Below are positions 20,211-28,322 of a stretch of 64,000 nucleotides of DNA, piece by piece. The notes under the pieces were generated by a model. That model saw only the letters and a program-made list of their open reading frames with translations, did not search any database and was not told where the DNA came from. The stretch's first letter is position 1, and every line of letters begins with the position of its first letter. Source of the DNA: Trichormus sp. M33_DOE_039 (GTDB taxonomy: Bacteria > Cyanobacteriota > Cyanobacteriia > Cyanobacteriales > Nostocaceae). The position numbers and the translations under genes are program-made. The stretch lies in assembly GCA_015296085.1 (NCBI GenBank), contig DVDT01000112.1, positions 17,404 to 81,403 of the forward strand, given 5' to 3'.

Positions 20211-20452
20211 ATCAAGTTTTCTCCATATCCACCCCGACGTTCCGCTTTTTCTCTATCTGCTTCTTCAGCCGTTAACAAAGGAAGACCAGAGGTAATAATT
20301 TCTTGTCGAATTTTTCTTAATTTTTTACCTAACTTAGAGCCAGATTTTAGCTGCTGCTTTTGGCGTTCAAGTGAATCAATAAATTCTAAAACTTTTTCTT
20401 GTTCATCTGCATTTAAAGCGTGCCATTTATCTAGCATTTGTTCGGTAGTCAT
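20207..20452 (-). CDS. Antitoxin partner of the PIN toxin
   Basis: 81 residues from ATG 20452; an upstream TTG (20476) is less likely because TTEQMLDKWHALNADEQEKV is a usual antitoxin opening in cyanobacteria. The protein is helical and charged, with a disordered basic end (EEADREKAERRGGYG), suited to wrap the toxin. It comes first and overlaps the toxin start by four bases, as in vapBC pairs. Divergent from the fifth Y-like RNA. Confidence 0.75.
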   Translation of the reverse strand: MTTEQMLDKWHALNADEQEKVLEFIDSLERQKQQLKSGSKLGKKLRKIRQEIITSGLPLLTAEEADREKAERRGGYGENLI

Positions 20453-20570
20453 ATTAGTTATCACTCCAATTGCCAAGAATACAAATACATTTATATTGTA
20501 CTTCTCAAGATTTTATTTGCATCAACATTAAACCAACTGCCAAAATATATTCTGGAAAATAGCAAATCTA

Positions 20571-20592
20571 TTGTAGTATAATGTAATATAAA
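20571..20592 (+). promoter_or_regulatory. Promoter of Y-like RNA 5
   Basis: A perfect TATAAT (20577-20582) lies about ten bases before the outer helix of RNA 5, placing the transcript start near 20589-20592. No good -35 is seen (TGGAAA at 20553 is the nearest). The 11-mer TTGTAGTATAA is shared with the promoter at 15532-15542, suggesting common control. Confidence 0.6.
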
Positions 20593-20802
20593 TCCTGCGT
20601 GTCCCGACTGGTGTGAGCCTACATACTAGTACGAGAGGAAAAGTAACACTGTCAATCCAGTGGGCGTGTGAGAACGGGGAGTGCGAAGAATCTGGGAGGT
20701 GGGCTTAGAAGTAGCCATCCTTGAAAGAGTGTTTAACAACTCACCAGTGGAGTCCCTCTAGTAACTGAGAACGCGCAATGCTCCACCAACTTACACGCAG
20801 GA
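20593..20802 (+). ncRNA. Y-like RNA 5, insert mimics 23S sarcin-ricin loop and GTPase-associated centre
   Basis: Outer helix TCCTGCGTGT (20593-20602)/ACACGCAGGA (20793-20802), loop CCCGAC opposite ACTT, inner helix 20609-20618/20780-20788 (ten bases against nine, one bulge), motif CTACATAC. Insert part 1: CTAGTACGAGAGGA (20626-20639), the universal sarcin-ricin loop, with A2660 equivalent at 20634. Part 2: 20692-20747, aligned with the 58-nt L11-binding domain; it has GGCTTAGAAGTAGCC (A1067 equivalent 20707) and a second hairpin with A1095 equivalent 20735. The closing pair block reads CTGG/CCAG here against CCAG/CUGG in E. coli, so pairing is kept while bases swap. It has its own promoter. 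Confidence 0.92.
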
Positions 20803-20891
20803 CTATATAACAATCTTCAATTATTTATACAAACTAATATTCCCCACTTTCTAAGAGAAGTAGAGAATATGAAATCTAACAATCAAGGAAG

Positions 20892-21278
20892 TTAATCTGT
20901 AATTTTTGACTTTAATGCTTGTATGGCATTAAATCCCCCTATTGTCTGGCTAAAAAATATCATGGGAATTGTCAACATAAATATGTTACCTGTTTGAATC
21001 ATAATTGGAATATTACCTAGTACATTTAGCACCATAAAACCAATTGCTATGCCTAACGCAATTTTTGATTTACGTTGGACAAAAAATCCTAAAACTAGAT
21101 AGAGTACACCAGCAATTAACGAGATAATTGCCACTAATAAATAATCAGGTAAGCGGCTACCAAAAAGAAAAATTATTATACTGGCAAAAACATTCAAAAA
21201 TCCGATTGCGTAAACTGCACGGTAAGCAGCTTTTAATTTTTTCCGTGCATCTGATAACTCTTGTATTTCTGAAGTCAT
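20892..21278 (-). CDS. Small four-helix membrane protein, unknown function
   Basis: 128 residues with about four hydrophobic helices (AIGFLNVFASIIIFLFG, LLVAIISLIAGVLYLVLGF, ALGIAIGFMVLNVLGNI, FMLTIPMIFFSQTIGG) after a short charged N-terminus. No motif of a known transporter. It follows another small membrane protein on the same strand with a 51-base gap, so the two are probably co-transcribed. Confidence 0.7.
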   Translation of the reverse strand: MTSEIQELSDARKKLKAAYRAVYAIGFLNVFASIIIFLFGSRLPDYLLVAIISLIAGVLYLVLGFFVQRKSKIALGIAIGFMVLNVLGNIPIMIQTGNIFMLTIPMIFFSQTIGGFNAIQALKSKITD

Positions 21279-21329
21279 GATTTTCCCTTTACAGCTTAAA
21301 AAATATCCTTAAGAATTACTTAATTAAAA

Positions 21330-21731
21330 TTAGAAATCAGGGAGAGCTTTTTTACGCCAAACATGGTTAATTTGTTGGTATTTATTTTCTAATTCTTCGT
21401 TAGCACAAGTTAGATTACGTGATTTTTCCTCTAACTCTCCTACTTGTCCTGCAAAACTAACAGCAAAACCTAACAGGAATAATGAAAATGCGCCTCTAAA
21501 GCCTTGTTGAAAAATAGAAAATACACAACTACCAAATGCACAAAATAATAAAAGTATTTGAGTCAGAACTATATACATAGCAATACGCGCTAAGTTTTTA
21601 TAATCTTCAAGAGATTTTTCATTTGTAATTGCTGTATTTGTCTTTAAAAATCTCTCCAGTTGATTTTTCGCATAAAAAGATAACGCAATCGATAACAAGC
21701 ACAATCCGATATATGCAAAACGCAAAAACAT
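21330..21731 (-). CDS. Small membrane protein with C-terminal coiled coil, unknown function
   Basis: 133 residues: an N-terminal hydrophobic segment (YIGLCLLSIALSFYA), two more helices in the middle (MYIVLTQILLLFCAFGS, FSLFLLGFAVSFAGQV) and a Glu/Asn-rich C-terminal heptad region (LEEKSRNLTCANEELENKYQ). First gene of a two-gene unit with the membrane protein at 20892-21278. No function can be given. Confidence 0.65.
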   Translation of the reverse strand: MFLRFAYIGLCLLSIALSFYAKNQLERFLKTNTAITNEKSLEDYKNLARIAMYIVLTQILLLFCAFGSCVFSIFQQGFRGAFSLFLLGFAVSFAGQVGELEEKSRNLTCANEELENKYQQINHVWRKKALPDF

Positions 21732-21843
21732 TGTTTTATCCTAGGTAAATAGTTGTCTAACTGCTATCAAATAGCATCATGTCTTTTTATATACTTATTT
21801 TGAATAAAAATGCTTGTGTAGTTATGCGTAAAAAATCTCAGTT

Positions 21844-22677
21844 ATGACTAACATTCGTAAACTAATTAACCAAATTGCGATCGCCCAAACCAATTTGCAA
21901 ACTACCCAATTTCTCGCGCCATGCGTCAAAGGTGGACGAGTCCGCACGCGGGTAGCTGGGATGATTTACACCTTCACGCCAAAGCCTAGTAAATTTGAAG
22001 GTTGGGGTATTTTTCAGCCAGTAGATGAGAAAACAGCAAAAGTTATCGAGGAAGCAGACTTACCCCAGATTACAGAATACTTACAACACTTTCCTCAAAT
22101 CCGGCTGCGATTAGCACATCAACTGCGGGGACAAACTTGGTTAGCTTACCCCGTGAATGAAGCAGATATGCGTCAACGGTGGAAAATGGTGAAACCCATA
22201 GCAGTACATTTAGTTACTGAGGGTAATGTCTTTGAGCAAATCATAGCCCATTGGCATGGTCAATCATGCTGGTTTGAAGATATTGATCGTCGTGCTGATC
22301 CGGCTGTTAGTGAAATTTTGCAATCTGCTATCAAGCGACTACTTCCGGTTGATGAATTGCAGTTTAAAGGGATGACACCAGAAATCCTTACAGTGTATGA
22401 ATTAGCAACTCAGCGCATTGAGGATTTTCATCAACCCCAACAGGATGAAAAGCGATTGCGAAAAGCATTACAGATAGGCGGTGGTAAATTACAACAATTT
22501 CACGATCGCGGTGATTATTGGACAGTGGATTGGACTACGGCTGATGGTGTGCGTCACAGTAGCGCGATCGCTAAATCTGACTTGACTGTGATTAGTTCTG
22601 GTATTTGCTTGAGTGGACGCGATCGCGATTTTGATTTGCAATCCTTAGTCGCTGTGATGGAACAACGGGAGTATTGA
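21844..22677 (+). CDS. 277-residue protein of unknown function, partner of an E1-like enzyme
   Basis: No known domain recognised. Well-formed blocks include FLAPCVKGGRVRTRVAGMIYTF, WLAYPVN and ICLSGRDRDFDLQSLV, which look like a conserved family rather than random sequence. It is followed by a ThiF-like E1 gene whose start lies 5 bases after this stop, so they form an operon. The pair is in the same orientation as the Y-RNA locus and begins 1 kb after RNA 5, which raises but does not prove a shared role. Confidence 0.75.
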   Translation: MTNIRKLINQIAIAQTNLQTTQFLAPCVKGGRVRTRVAGMIYTFTPKPSKFEGWGIFQPVDEKTAKVIEEADLPQITEYLQHFPQIRLRLAHQLRGQTWLAYPVNEADMRQRWKMVKPIAVHLVTEGNVFEQIIAHWHGQSCWFEDIDRRADPAVSEILQSAIKRLLPVDELQFKGMTPEILTVYELATQRIEDFHQPQQDEKRLRKALQIGGGKLQQFHDRGDYWTVDWTTADGVRHSSAIAKSDLTVISSGICLSGRDRDFDLQSLVAVMEQREY

Positions 22678-22682
22678 GGATA

Positions 22683-23324
22683 ATGAGCATATTTTTTCAT
22701 GAACAGCTTTACCGCAGCAATGCTGTAATGGCAAAGTTGAAGAATTTTTCTGTAACTATTTGTGGGGCGGGTGCGTTAGGCGCAAATATCGCTGAAAATC
22801 TGGCTCGGTCAGGATTTGAGCAACTGATAGTGATTGATCGCGATCGCATTGATGAACGTAATCTTTCCACTCAGCCTTACTACCGGGCTGATGTCGGTGC
22901 GTTCAAGGCGAAAATATTAGCAAATAATTTATACCGAGCTATTGGAACTAAAGTTGATATTAAAACTAAGGAGTTGACACCAGCAAATGTGACTCAACTA
23001 CTCAAAGATAGCCAGTTAATTATCGATGTCTTTGATAATAGCGTTGCGCGTCAGGCGGTGAAAGATTATGCTGATCAATTTCAGATTCCTTGTATTCATG
23101 CTGGGTTATCAGCTGATTATGCAGAAGTAATTTGGAATGAGGTTTATCGTGTTCCTTCCGATGTGAATGATGATGTGTGTGATTATCCATTGGCGCGGAA
23201 TTTGGTTATGTTAACTGTAGCTGTAGCGTGTGAGGCGATCGTTTCATTTATCGCTACTAACGAACAGCGTAATTTCACTATTACTTTGAAGGATTTAACT
23301 GTGCAATCTCTATGTTTGAAATGA
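22683..23324 (+). CDS. ThiF/HesA/MoeB family E1-like adenylyltransferase
   Basis: 213 residues from ATG 22683 with GAGG upstream (the frame extends to TTG 22674). The ATP-binding Rossmann motif ICGAGALGANIAENLARSGF, the DRDRIDERNLSTQPYY block with its Arg, and DVFDNSVARQAVKDY are those of E1-like enzymes that adenylate the C-terminus of a ubiquitin-like or sulphur-carrier protein. A candidate catalytic cysteine lies in DDVCDYPLARNL. It is shorter than MoeB and has no rhodanese tail. The 66-residue protein at 15746 is one possible substrate (inference). Confidence 0.85.
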   Translation: MSIFFHEQLYRSNAVMAKLKNFSVTICGAGALGANIAENLARSGFEQLIVIDRDRIDERNLSTQPYYRADVGAFKAKILANNLYRAIGTKVDIKTKELTPANVTQLLKDSQLIIDVFDNSVARQAVKDYADQFQIPCIHAGLSADYAEVIWNEVYRVPSDVNDDVCDYPLARNLVMLTVAVACEAIVSFIATNEQRNFTITLKDLTVQSLCLK

Positions 23325-23346
23325 GGGCTGAAGCCCTCACTACAAA
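23322..23346. repeat. Palindromic repeat at the end of the E1 gene
   Basis: TGAGGGCT-GA-AGCCCTCA (23322-23339) begins in the E1 stop codon and is followed by CTACAAA, so it belongs to the dispersed family also seen at 15554 and 34286. It may terminate both converging transcripts. Confidence 0.55.
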
Positions 23347-23349
23347 ACT

Positions 23350-24222
23350 TTATGCTGCACAACAAATAGGGGTAGGTTGAAAACCCACCCCTTTTGTGTT
23401 TGATATTTTCCGTCCTACGGCTGTAGCTACGGGCTTTAAACTAGCAACTAAATTTACCATATCTTCCAAAGATAGGGCTTGACGCGCATCAGAAACGGAT
23501 TTTTCTGGCTCTGGATGACATTCAATAATTAAGCCATCTGCACCGCAAGCTACAGCTGCTTTCGCTACGGGTGCAACAAGTTCCCGTTTACCAACAGCAT
23601 GGGAAGGATCTACAATCACGGGTAAGTGGGTGATTTGCTTGAGAGCGGCTACAGCAGCTAAATCCAAAACGTTGCGGGTGTAAGTATCGAAACTGCGGAT
23701 ACCCCGTTCACACAACACCACATCAGGATTTCCATGACTGACAATATATTCAGCCGCCATGACGAATTCTTCAATAGTCGCAGCTAAACCGCGTTTGAGT
23801 AATATCGGTTTACCAGCTTCACCCAAGGCTTTGAGCAAGTCGAAGTTTTGCATATTGCGGCTACCGACTTGTAGCATATCCGCGTGGGCGGCGACTACCT
23901 CGATTTGGGAAATCGCCATCACTTCAGTAACGACTGGGATATTGTAGCGCGATCGCACTTCAGCCAAAATTCCTAACCCCTCCTCTCCCATTCCCTGGAA
24001 AGCGTAGGGTGAAGTCCGGGGTTTGAAAACACCACCGCGCAAGGCTTGTACAGGTGCAGCCGCTAAATTATCGGCGACTGTCTCCATTTGTTCTAAGCTT
24101 TCCACCGTACAAGGGCCACCAATAATGATTAATTCTTCTCCACCGAAAGCGACGGTTTCAGAAAGCTTCACGATGGTTTGGTGATTGGGATGAGATTGTG
24201 CAACTAGTTTGGCGTTAATCAT
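23350..24222 (-). CDS. aroF: 3-deoxy-7-phosphoheptulonate (DAHP) synthase, AroF/AroG type
   Basis: 290 residues, the short type I-beta-like form without a regulatory domain. Motifs: IIGGPCTVESLEQ, ALRGGVFKPRTSPYAFQG, QVGSRNMQNFDLL, LLKRGL, VLCERGIRSF, PVIVDPSHAVGKRE and DGLIIECHPEPE. The enzyme condenses phosphoenolpyruvate and erythrose-4-phosphate, the first step to aromatic amino acids. AGGAG lies 9 bases before the ATG. A 450-base leader with two intrinsic terminators precedes it, which suggests control by attenuation in place of an allosteric domain. Confidence 0.94.
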   Translation of the reverse strand: MINAKLVAQSHPNHQTIVKLSETVAFGGEELIIIGGPCTVESLEQMETVADNLAAAPVQALRGGVFKPRTSPYAFQGMGEEGLGILAEVRSRYNIPVVTEVMAISQIEVVAAHADMLQVGSRNMQNFDLLKALGEAGKPILLKRGLAATIEEFVMAAEYIVSHGNPDVVLCERGIRSFDTYTRNVLDLAAVAALKQITHLPVIVDPSHAVGKRELVAPVAKAAVACGADGLIIECHPEPEKSVSDARQALSLEDMVNLVASLKPVATAVGRKISNTKGVGFQPTPICCAA

Positions 24223-24246
24223 GATTTCGGTCTCCTAAATGAATTT

Positions 24247-24323
24247 GGGGATTGGGGATTGGGGATTGGGGATTGGGTAAAAACACCCCTATACCCCTAT
24301 ACCCCTATACCCCTATACCCCTT
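24247..24323. repeat. Two short tandem repeat blocks in the aroF leader
   Basis: About four copies of GGGGATT (from 24247), then five copies of the 8-mer ACCCCTAT/CCCCTATA (about 24285-24323). Cyanobacterial short tandemly repeated repetitive sequences look like this. Confidence 0.85.
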
Positions 24324-24361
24324 TCAAAGCGAGTAGTCTTTTTATCTCAGTCTTGCTTCCG

Positions 24362-24396
24362 AAAAAAAAAAGCCCAGAACCTTTTCAGTTCCGGGC
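24362..24396 (-). terminator. Intrinsic terminator/attenuator upstream of aroF (proximal)
   Basis: On the minus strand GCCCGGAAC pairs with GTTCTGGGC (one G-U) around TGAAAAG and is followed by ten T. The stem pairs better on the minus than on the plus strand. It lies between the leader promoter and aroF. Upstream segments can pair with both arms (TTCCGGG with CCCGGAA, and GCCCAGA with TCTGGGC), giving a plausible antiterminator. Confidence 0.85.
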
Positions 24397-24512
24397 GCGT
24401 ATGATTTATCAGCATGACGCTATTTACCCGGAATTTGCTCTGGGCCAAAAGTAAAAGCTATAAAACCAGTTACTTGAATAGGTCATCACGATAAAATTTT
24501 GCTCCTTAAAAA

Positions 24513-24542
24513 CACAAAAACCGCAGAGTACGCTCTGCGGTT
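24513..24542 (-). terminator. Intrinsic terminator/attenuator upstream of aroF (distal)
   Basis: ACCGCAGAG (24520-24528) and CTCTGCGGT (24533-24541) form a perfect 9-bp stem with a four-base loop, followed on the minus strand by TTTTTGTG. A neighbouring hairpin (GGTTCACCGG 24539-24548 with CCGGTGAACC 24578-24587, enclosing GTTTCC/GGAAAC) shares bases with it and could compete, an attenuator-like arrangement. Confidence 0.8.
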
Positions 24543-24678
24543 CACCGGGCGGTTTCCATTAGGAAACTAATTCACCGCCGGTGAACCGCCTTAAACCAAA
24601 AATAAAAGTAATAACTGCTGCTGAACATTTTTGAAATGGTAAGCTAAATAGACTGATGTAGGACTTATATTAAAGATA

Positions 24679-24707
24679 AACATAACAGAAGTGTTTGGTA
24701 GCGTCAA
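24679..24707 (-). promoter_or_regulatory. Promoter of the aroF leader transcript
   Basis: On the minus strand TTGACG (24702-24707) is followed after exactly 17 bases by TATGTT (24679-24684). Transcription would start near 24671 and cross both terminators before aroF. No other minus-strand gene lies between here and aroF. The rest of 24710-25000 shows no gene. Confidence 0.6.
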
Positions 24708-25000
24708 GGCCAGTAAACATCCCAAAAAAAGCGATAAACTCATGAGCAGATGGATCATAGGTAATCATTTCGAGCCAATTACCAAATCCAGAGACTACAT
24801 TTTCTGTGATCCTCACAATGTGGCTGATTGATATTGCTCCCCAAAGTCATATTATATAAATTTTATTTTTAGGTATTAGGTAATGATAACTATCACCAAC
24901 TCCAACGGGGAAATGTTGCATCCTATAATTGCGGGAACTTTAACCAAATTGTGCATCTATCTAATCAACTGTTAAGCACAAATTAGTTCAACTTTCAATT

Positions 25001-25495
25001 ATGCCCAGGTCTAAAATTTTCACTACATCTTTTGATACTCAAGGAGTTTATCCTTGTCCAGTATGTCGAGTTGGCAAAATTGCTCAGATACCATTGATGG
25101 AAGCAATGGGGTGTGATTTTTGCCATGAAATTTTTACTGTCAATATTGAACAACAACAAATTAAAATGCCTTCTCGACAACCTCCTTTAGTGTGGCGATG
25201 GAATGGTTTTAATTGGTCAGAAGTCCAATTAGAAGGTGTGGAATTAGGCTGGGGTTATGGTTTAGCTGCCATTAGTTTTGTAGTTCTGCCGACTTTTTTA
25301 ATTGGGACAGTAGCTTATTATTTTCCTCCTCATCCTCATGACATAATTAGTTGGTTGCCATATACCTGGACAATATTAACTTTTTTGTCGCATTTATCAA
25401 TTATTATTTGGCTATTTATAGAAATTTATCAAATACCAGTATCTGCCTATTTACAAGCCTTGGATCGGTGGAGAAATAGACAAATGGAAAGATAG
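25001..25495 (+). CDS. Zinc-ribbon membrane protein, unknown function
   Basis: 164 residues. An N-terminal zinc ribbon formed by CPVC (about 19-22) and CDFC (about 39-42) is followed by a Trp-rich linker (PPLVWRWNGFNWSEV) and two transmembrane helices (AAISFVVLPTFLIGTVAYY, TILTFLSHLSIIIWLFI). The arrangement looks like a conserved cyanobacterial protein, but I cannot assign a role. Confidence 0.75.
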   Translation: MPRSKIFTTSFDTQGVYPCPVCRVGKIAQIPLMEAMGCDFCHEIFTVNIEQQQIKMPSRQPPLVWRWNGFNWSEVQLEGVELGWGYGLAAISFVVLPTFLIGTVAYYFPPHPHDIISWLPYTWTILTFLSHLSIIIWLFIEIYQIPVSAYLQALDRWRNRQMER

Positions 25496-25711
25496 TCCGC
25501 TGCCAGAAGTATGATAACAGGCTGAAGTTTCGTATAAAAAGTTATTGATAGAGTTAGCTAGCTGCGATAGGGTTATATAATGTCAGAATCTTAACTGTTT
25601 ACCGTAGAATCAAATTGTGTAAATGGTAACTCCGAAACAGCCCCATCCTATTTCAAAATATGGAGGGCTATATTTTTCTTCCTTCAAGTTGATTCTCCAT
25701 TAAAACATCTT

Positions 25712-26371
25712 ATGAACGAGTTGGAGCGGTACTATAGGGTATTAGAATTAGAACCTGGTGCGACGATTGAGGAAGTTAACCAGGCTTATAAAGATTTGGT
25801 GTTTGTATGGCATCCAGATCGTCTACCTAAAGATAATCTCCGCTTACAACAAAAAGCACAAGACAAACTCAAAGCAATTAATGAAGCGCGGGAAAGATTG
25901 CGCTCTCTAAAGGGTAAGCATCAACACATTTATCATTCTCCACGACCTCAACCTCAAAAAACAGCCCCAAATGACTATCAGCATGATCATCAGCCACCCA
26001 AGCAAAATTCAGATTTGAGTGGTAAAGATTTCAGCAGAGCGAATCTCAGTAATAAAGATTTATCGGGTAGAAATCTTAGTTATGCTAATTTGAGTGGTGC
26101 GGATTTGAGTGATACTTTCATGCACAAAGTTATCTTGAGAGGCGCAGATTTATCAGAGGCTAATTTATTTAGAGCCAATTTGCTGTTAGCTGACTTAAGA
26201 GAAGCAAACTTACGTGCTGCTAACTTAATTGGTGCGGATTTAAGTGGTGCGGATTTGCGTGGTGCTGACTTAACTGGTGCAAGAATTCGTTCAGGCGATC
26301 GCCTGCTGGTAAAATTAATTGGTGCAAACTTAGCTGGTGCAATTATGCCTGATGGTGTGGTGCATAAGTAG
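25712..26371 (+). CDS. DnaJ-domain protein with C-terminal pentapeptide repeats
   Basis: 219 residues. Residues 1-70 are a J domain with the HPD motif in VWHPDRLP, the part that stimulates Hsp70 ATPase. After a Pro/Gln-rich linker, residues about 100-210 are tandem pentapeptide repeats (A(D/N)LSx: SRANLSNKDLSGRNLSYANL and on), which fold into a right-handed four-sided beta helix. This fusion is common in cyanobacteria; the repeats may present the client or a binding surface. The antisense reading of the repeat is also open but is only a shadow. Confidence 0.92.
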   Translation: MNELERYYRVLELEPGATIEEVNQAYKDLVFVWHPDRLPKDNLRLQQKAQDKLKAINEARERLRSLKGKHQHIYHSPRPQPQKTAPNDYQHDHQPPKQNSDLSGKDFSRANLSNKDLSGRNLSYANLSGADLSDTFMHKVILRGADLSEANLFRANLLLADLREANLRAANLIGADLSGADLRGADLTGARIRSGDRLLVKLIGANLAGAIMPDGVVHK

Positions 26372-26430
26372 TCATTAGTCATTGGTTTTTATACCCCTTA
26401 TCTATTCCCTACTCGTTATTCTCTATTTCC

Positions 26431-27255
26431 ATGAACATTGCAATTATTGGGTGCGGCTACGTTGGTTGTGCTGTCGCTAAATATTGGCGGCAAAATTCAT
26501 CTTTTAACATTACTGTGACTACAACTACACCTGAACGTGTGTCATCATTACAATCTATTGCTGACAAAGTGATTGTGACCACAGGGGATGATTTAGAGGG
26601 TTTAAAATCAGCTACCGAAAATCAAGATGTTGTGTTATTAACTGTTGGTGCAAAAGGAGGAATTAGGTATCAAGAAACTTATTTAAATACTGCTCATAAT
26701 TTAGTTACTATTCTCAAGCAAAATCCTCATGTCAAACAATTAATATATACAAGTACCTTTTCTGTTTATGGCGATCGCAATGGTGAATGGGTAGATGAAG
26801 AAACACCTGCTCAACCTACCACTTCTAAGGGCGAACTGATGCAGGAGACAGAAGAAGCCTTACTAGAAGCTGATAGTGAAAATATGCGCGTTTGTATCTT
26901 GCGATTAGCAGGTATTTATGGTGATGGTAGGGAACTGATCAAAATCTTTAGTCGCTTTGCTGGTAAAACTCGTGCTGGTAGTGGTAGTGAGATTGCCAAC
27001 TGGATTCATTTAGATGATATTGTCGCAGCTATAGAATTTGTCAGAAATAAGCAATTACAAGGGATTTTTAATTTATTGAATGATGCCCGTATCACTAATA
27101 AAGAACTACTGGATACACTCTTATCAAAATATAATCTACCCTTAATATGTTGGGATAGTTCAGTAAAGAGCGATCGCCTATATAATGCTACAGTCTCTAA
27201 CCGGAAAATCAAAGCCGCAGGCTATCAATTAATCCATCCCCAAATCATTTTTTAG
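26431..27255 (+). CDS. NAD(P)-binding epimerase/dehydratase-like SDR protein
   Basis: 274 residues with an N-terminal Rossmann fold (IAIIGCGYVGCAVAKYW) and the extended-SDR order: TSTFSVYG, then a later RLAGIYGDGR. The usual YxxxK catalytic pair is not evident; the expected region reads TSKGELMQETE. It resembles YeeZ-like atypical SDRs whose substrate is unknown. The next gene begins 22 bases later, so the two are likely co-transcribed. Confidence 0.82.
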   Translation: MNIAIIGCGYVGCAVAKYWRQNSSFNITVTTTTPERVSSLQSIADKVIVTTGDDLEGLKSATENQDVVLLTVGAKGGIRYQETYLNTAHNLVTILKQNPHVKQLIYTSTFSVYGDRNGEWVDEETPAQPTTSKGELMQETEEALLEADSENMRVCILRLAGIYGDGRELIKIFSRFAGKTRAGSGSEIANWIHLDDIVAAIEFVRNKQLQGIFNLLNDARITNKELLDTLLSKYNLPLICWDSSVKSDRLYNATVSNRKIKAAGYQLIHPQIIF

Positions 27256-27277
27256 TAAATATCAAATTCTGGGAATT

Positions 27278-28189
27278 ATGCAAGCATCTCTACCCACCCA
27301 GTTTTATATTTGGCAGAATTATCGATGTGCATACAAAGTACATCAACCAGATAAATCCCCAGATGAAGGGATACCTTTATTATTAATTCATCCGATTGGT
27401 GTAGGTTTATCTGGGAAATTTTGGCAACGCTTTGTTAATGAATGGTTTAATCAAGGACATCACAATCTTATTTACTATTCTGATTTATTGGGATGTGGTG
27501 AAAGCGATAAACCTCATGTGGCTTATACTCCCAAAGATTGGGCAGAACAATTACAATACTTGGTGCAGAATGTTATCCATAAACCTGTAATTGTTGTAGT
27601 ACAAGGTGCTTTGCTAGCAGTAGCATTAGAATTAGTGCAACTAGAATCAAACTTAATTGCTGGTTTAGTGTTTGCTTGTCCTCCAACTTGGACTGTAATT
27701 TCAAATAAATATCCAGCATGGCGACAAAAATTCTTTTGGAATCTTTTCGATTCACCTCTTGGGAATGCTTTTTATCGCTATGCACGCACTCCTAAATTTT
27801 TACATTCCTTTTCTACCCGCCGATTGTTTGCCGTAGCCGATGCGGTTGATGGAGAGTGGTTAAACACTCTAGCCGCAGACGCAGCAAATACAGCTACTCG
27901 TTACGCTGTCTTTTCCTTTTTAGCCGGATTTTGGAAGCAGGATTACAGTAGCTTGATTGCTACTATCCAAAAACCCACACTGGTAGTTTTAGGAGAATCA
28001 GCTACTAGTATGAGTAAGGAAGGAGAAACAGACACACCAGATAGAACTTTAGCCAATTATCTCGCTTGTTTACAACAAGGTACTGGGATAAAAATACCGG
28101 GGAGAAATGTTCTACCTTACGAGTCTACTACTGAATTTGTCAGAGCGATCGCGCCATTCGTGGAGAGATTATCTGCAAAAAGTTTTTAG
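27278..28189 (+). CDS. Alpha/beta-hydrolase fold protein, nucleophile apparently missing
   Basis: 303 residues. The fold is recognisable: LLLIHPIGVGLSGKFWQRF (oxyanion region), YSDLLGCGESDKP, and strand PVIVVVQGALLAVALELVQ at the place of the nucleophile elbow. There G-x-S-x-G is expected, but the residues read QGALLA, with no Ser. Either the protein is not a hydrolase or it uses another mechanism; plant and cyanobacterial hydrolase-like proteins of this sort exist. Likely co-transcribed with the upstream SDR gene. Confidence 0.78.
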   Translation: MQASLPTQFYIWQNYRCAYKVHQPDKSPDEGIPLLLIHPIGVGLSGKFWQRFVNEWFNQGHHNLIYYSDLLGCGESDKPHVAYTPKDWAEQLQYLVQNVIHKPVIVVVQGALLAVALELVQLESNLIAGLVFACPPTWTVISNKYPAWRQKFFWNLFDSPLGNAFYRYARTPKFLHSFSTRRLFAVADAVDGEWLNTLAADAANTATRYAVFSFLAGFWKQDYSSLIATIQKPTLVVLGESATSMSKEGETDTPDRTLANYLACLQQGTGIKIPGRNVLPYESTTEFVRAIAPFVERLSAKSF

Positions 28190-28322
28190 AATTCATCCTC
28201 TAGACACAAGCCTGATGATAGGTTCTTGCCAGTCCTGAATTTTGGCACTCTTCTTAATGAAATGGTGCGTTAGGGTAATATCATAACCCTCTATTTCAGA
28301 ATTATCTTCAGGAGTCGATAAA

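Noticed and set aside
24241..24330. CRISPR-like array
   Set aside because: Repeat units are 7-8 bases with no spacers; no CRISPR array or cas gene was seen anywhere in the window.
24338..24409. Phe/Trp-rich leader peptide for aroF attenuation (minus strand, ...RFWAFFFR...)
   Set aside because: The Phe codons are simply the terminator T-run, no ribosome binding site precedes the ATG, and Phe codons would be expected before the terminator.
26080..26382. Antisense 100-codon frame opposite the pentapeptide repeats
   Set aside because: It is a by-product of the repeat's periodic composition.
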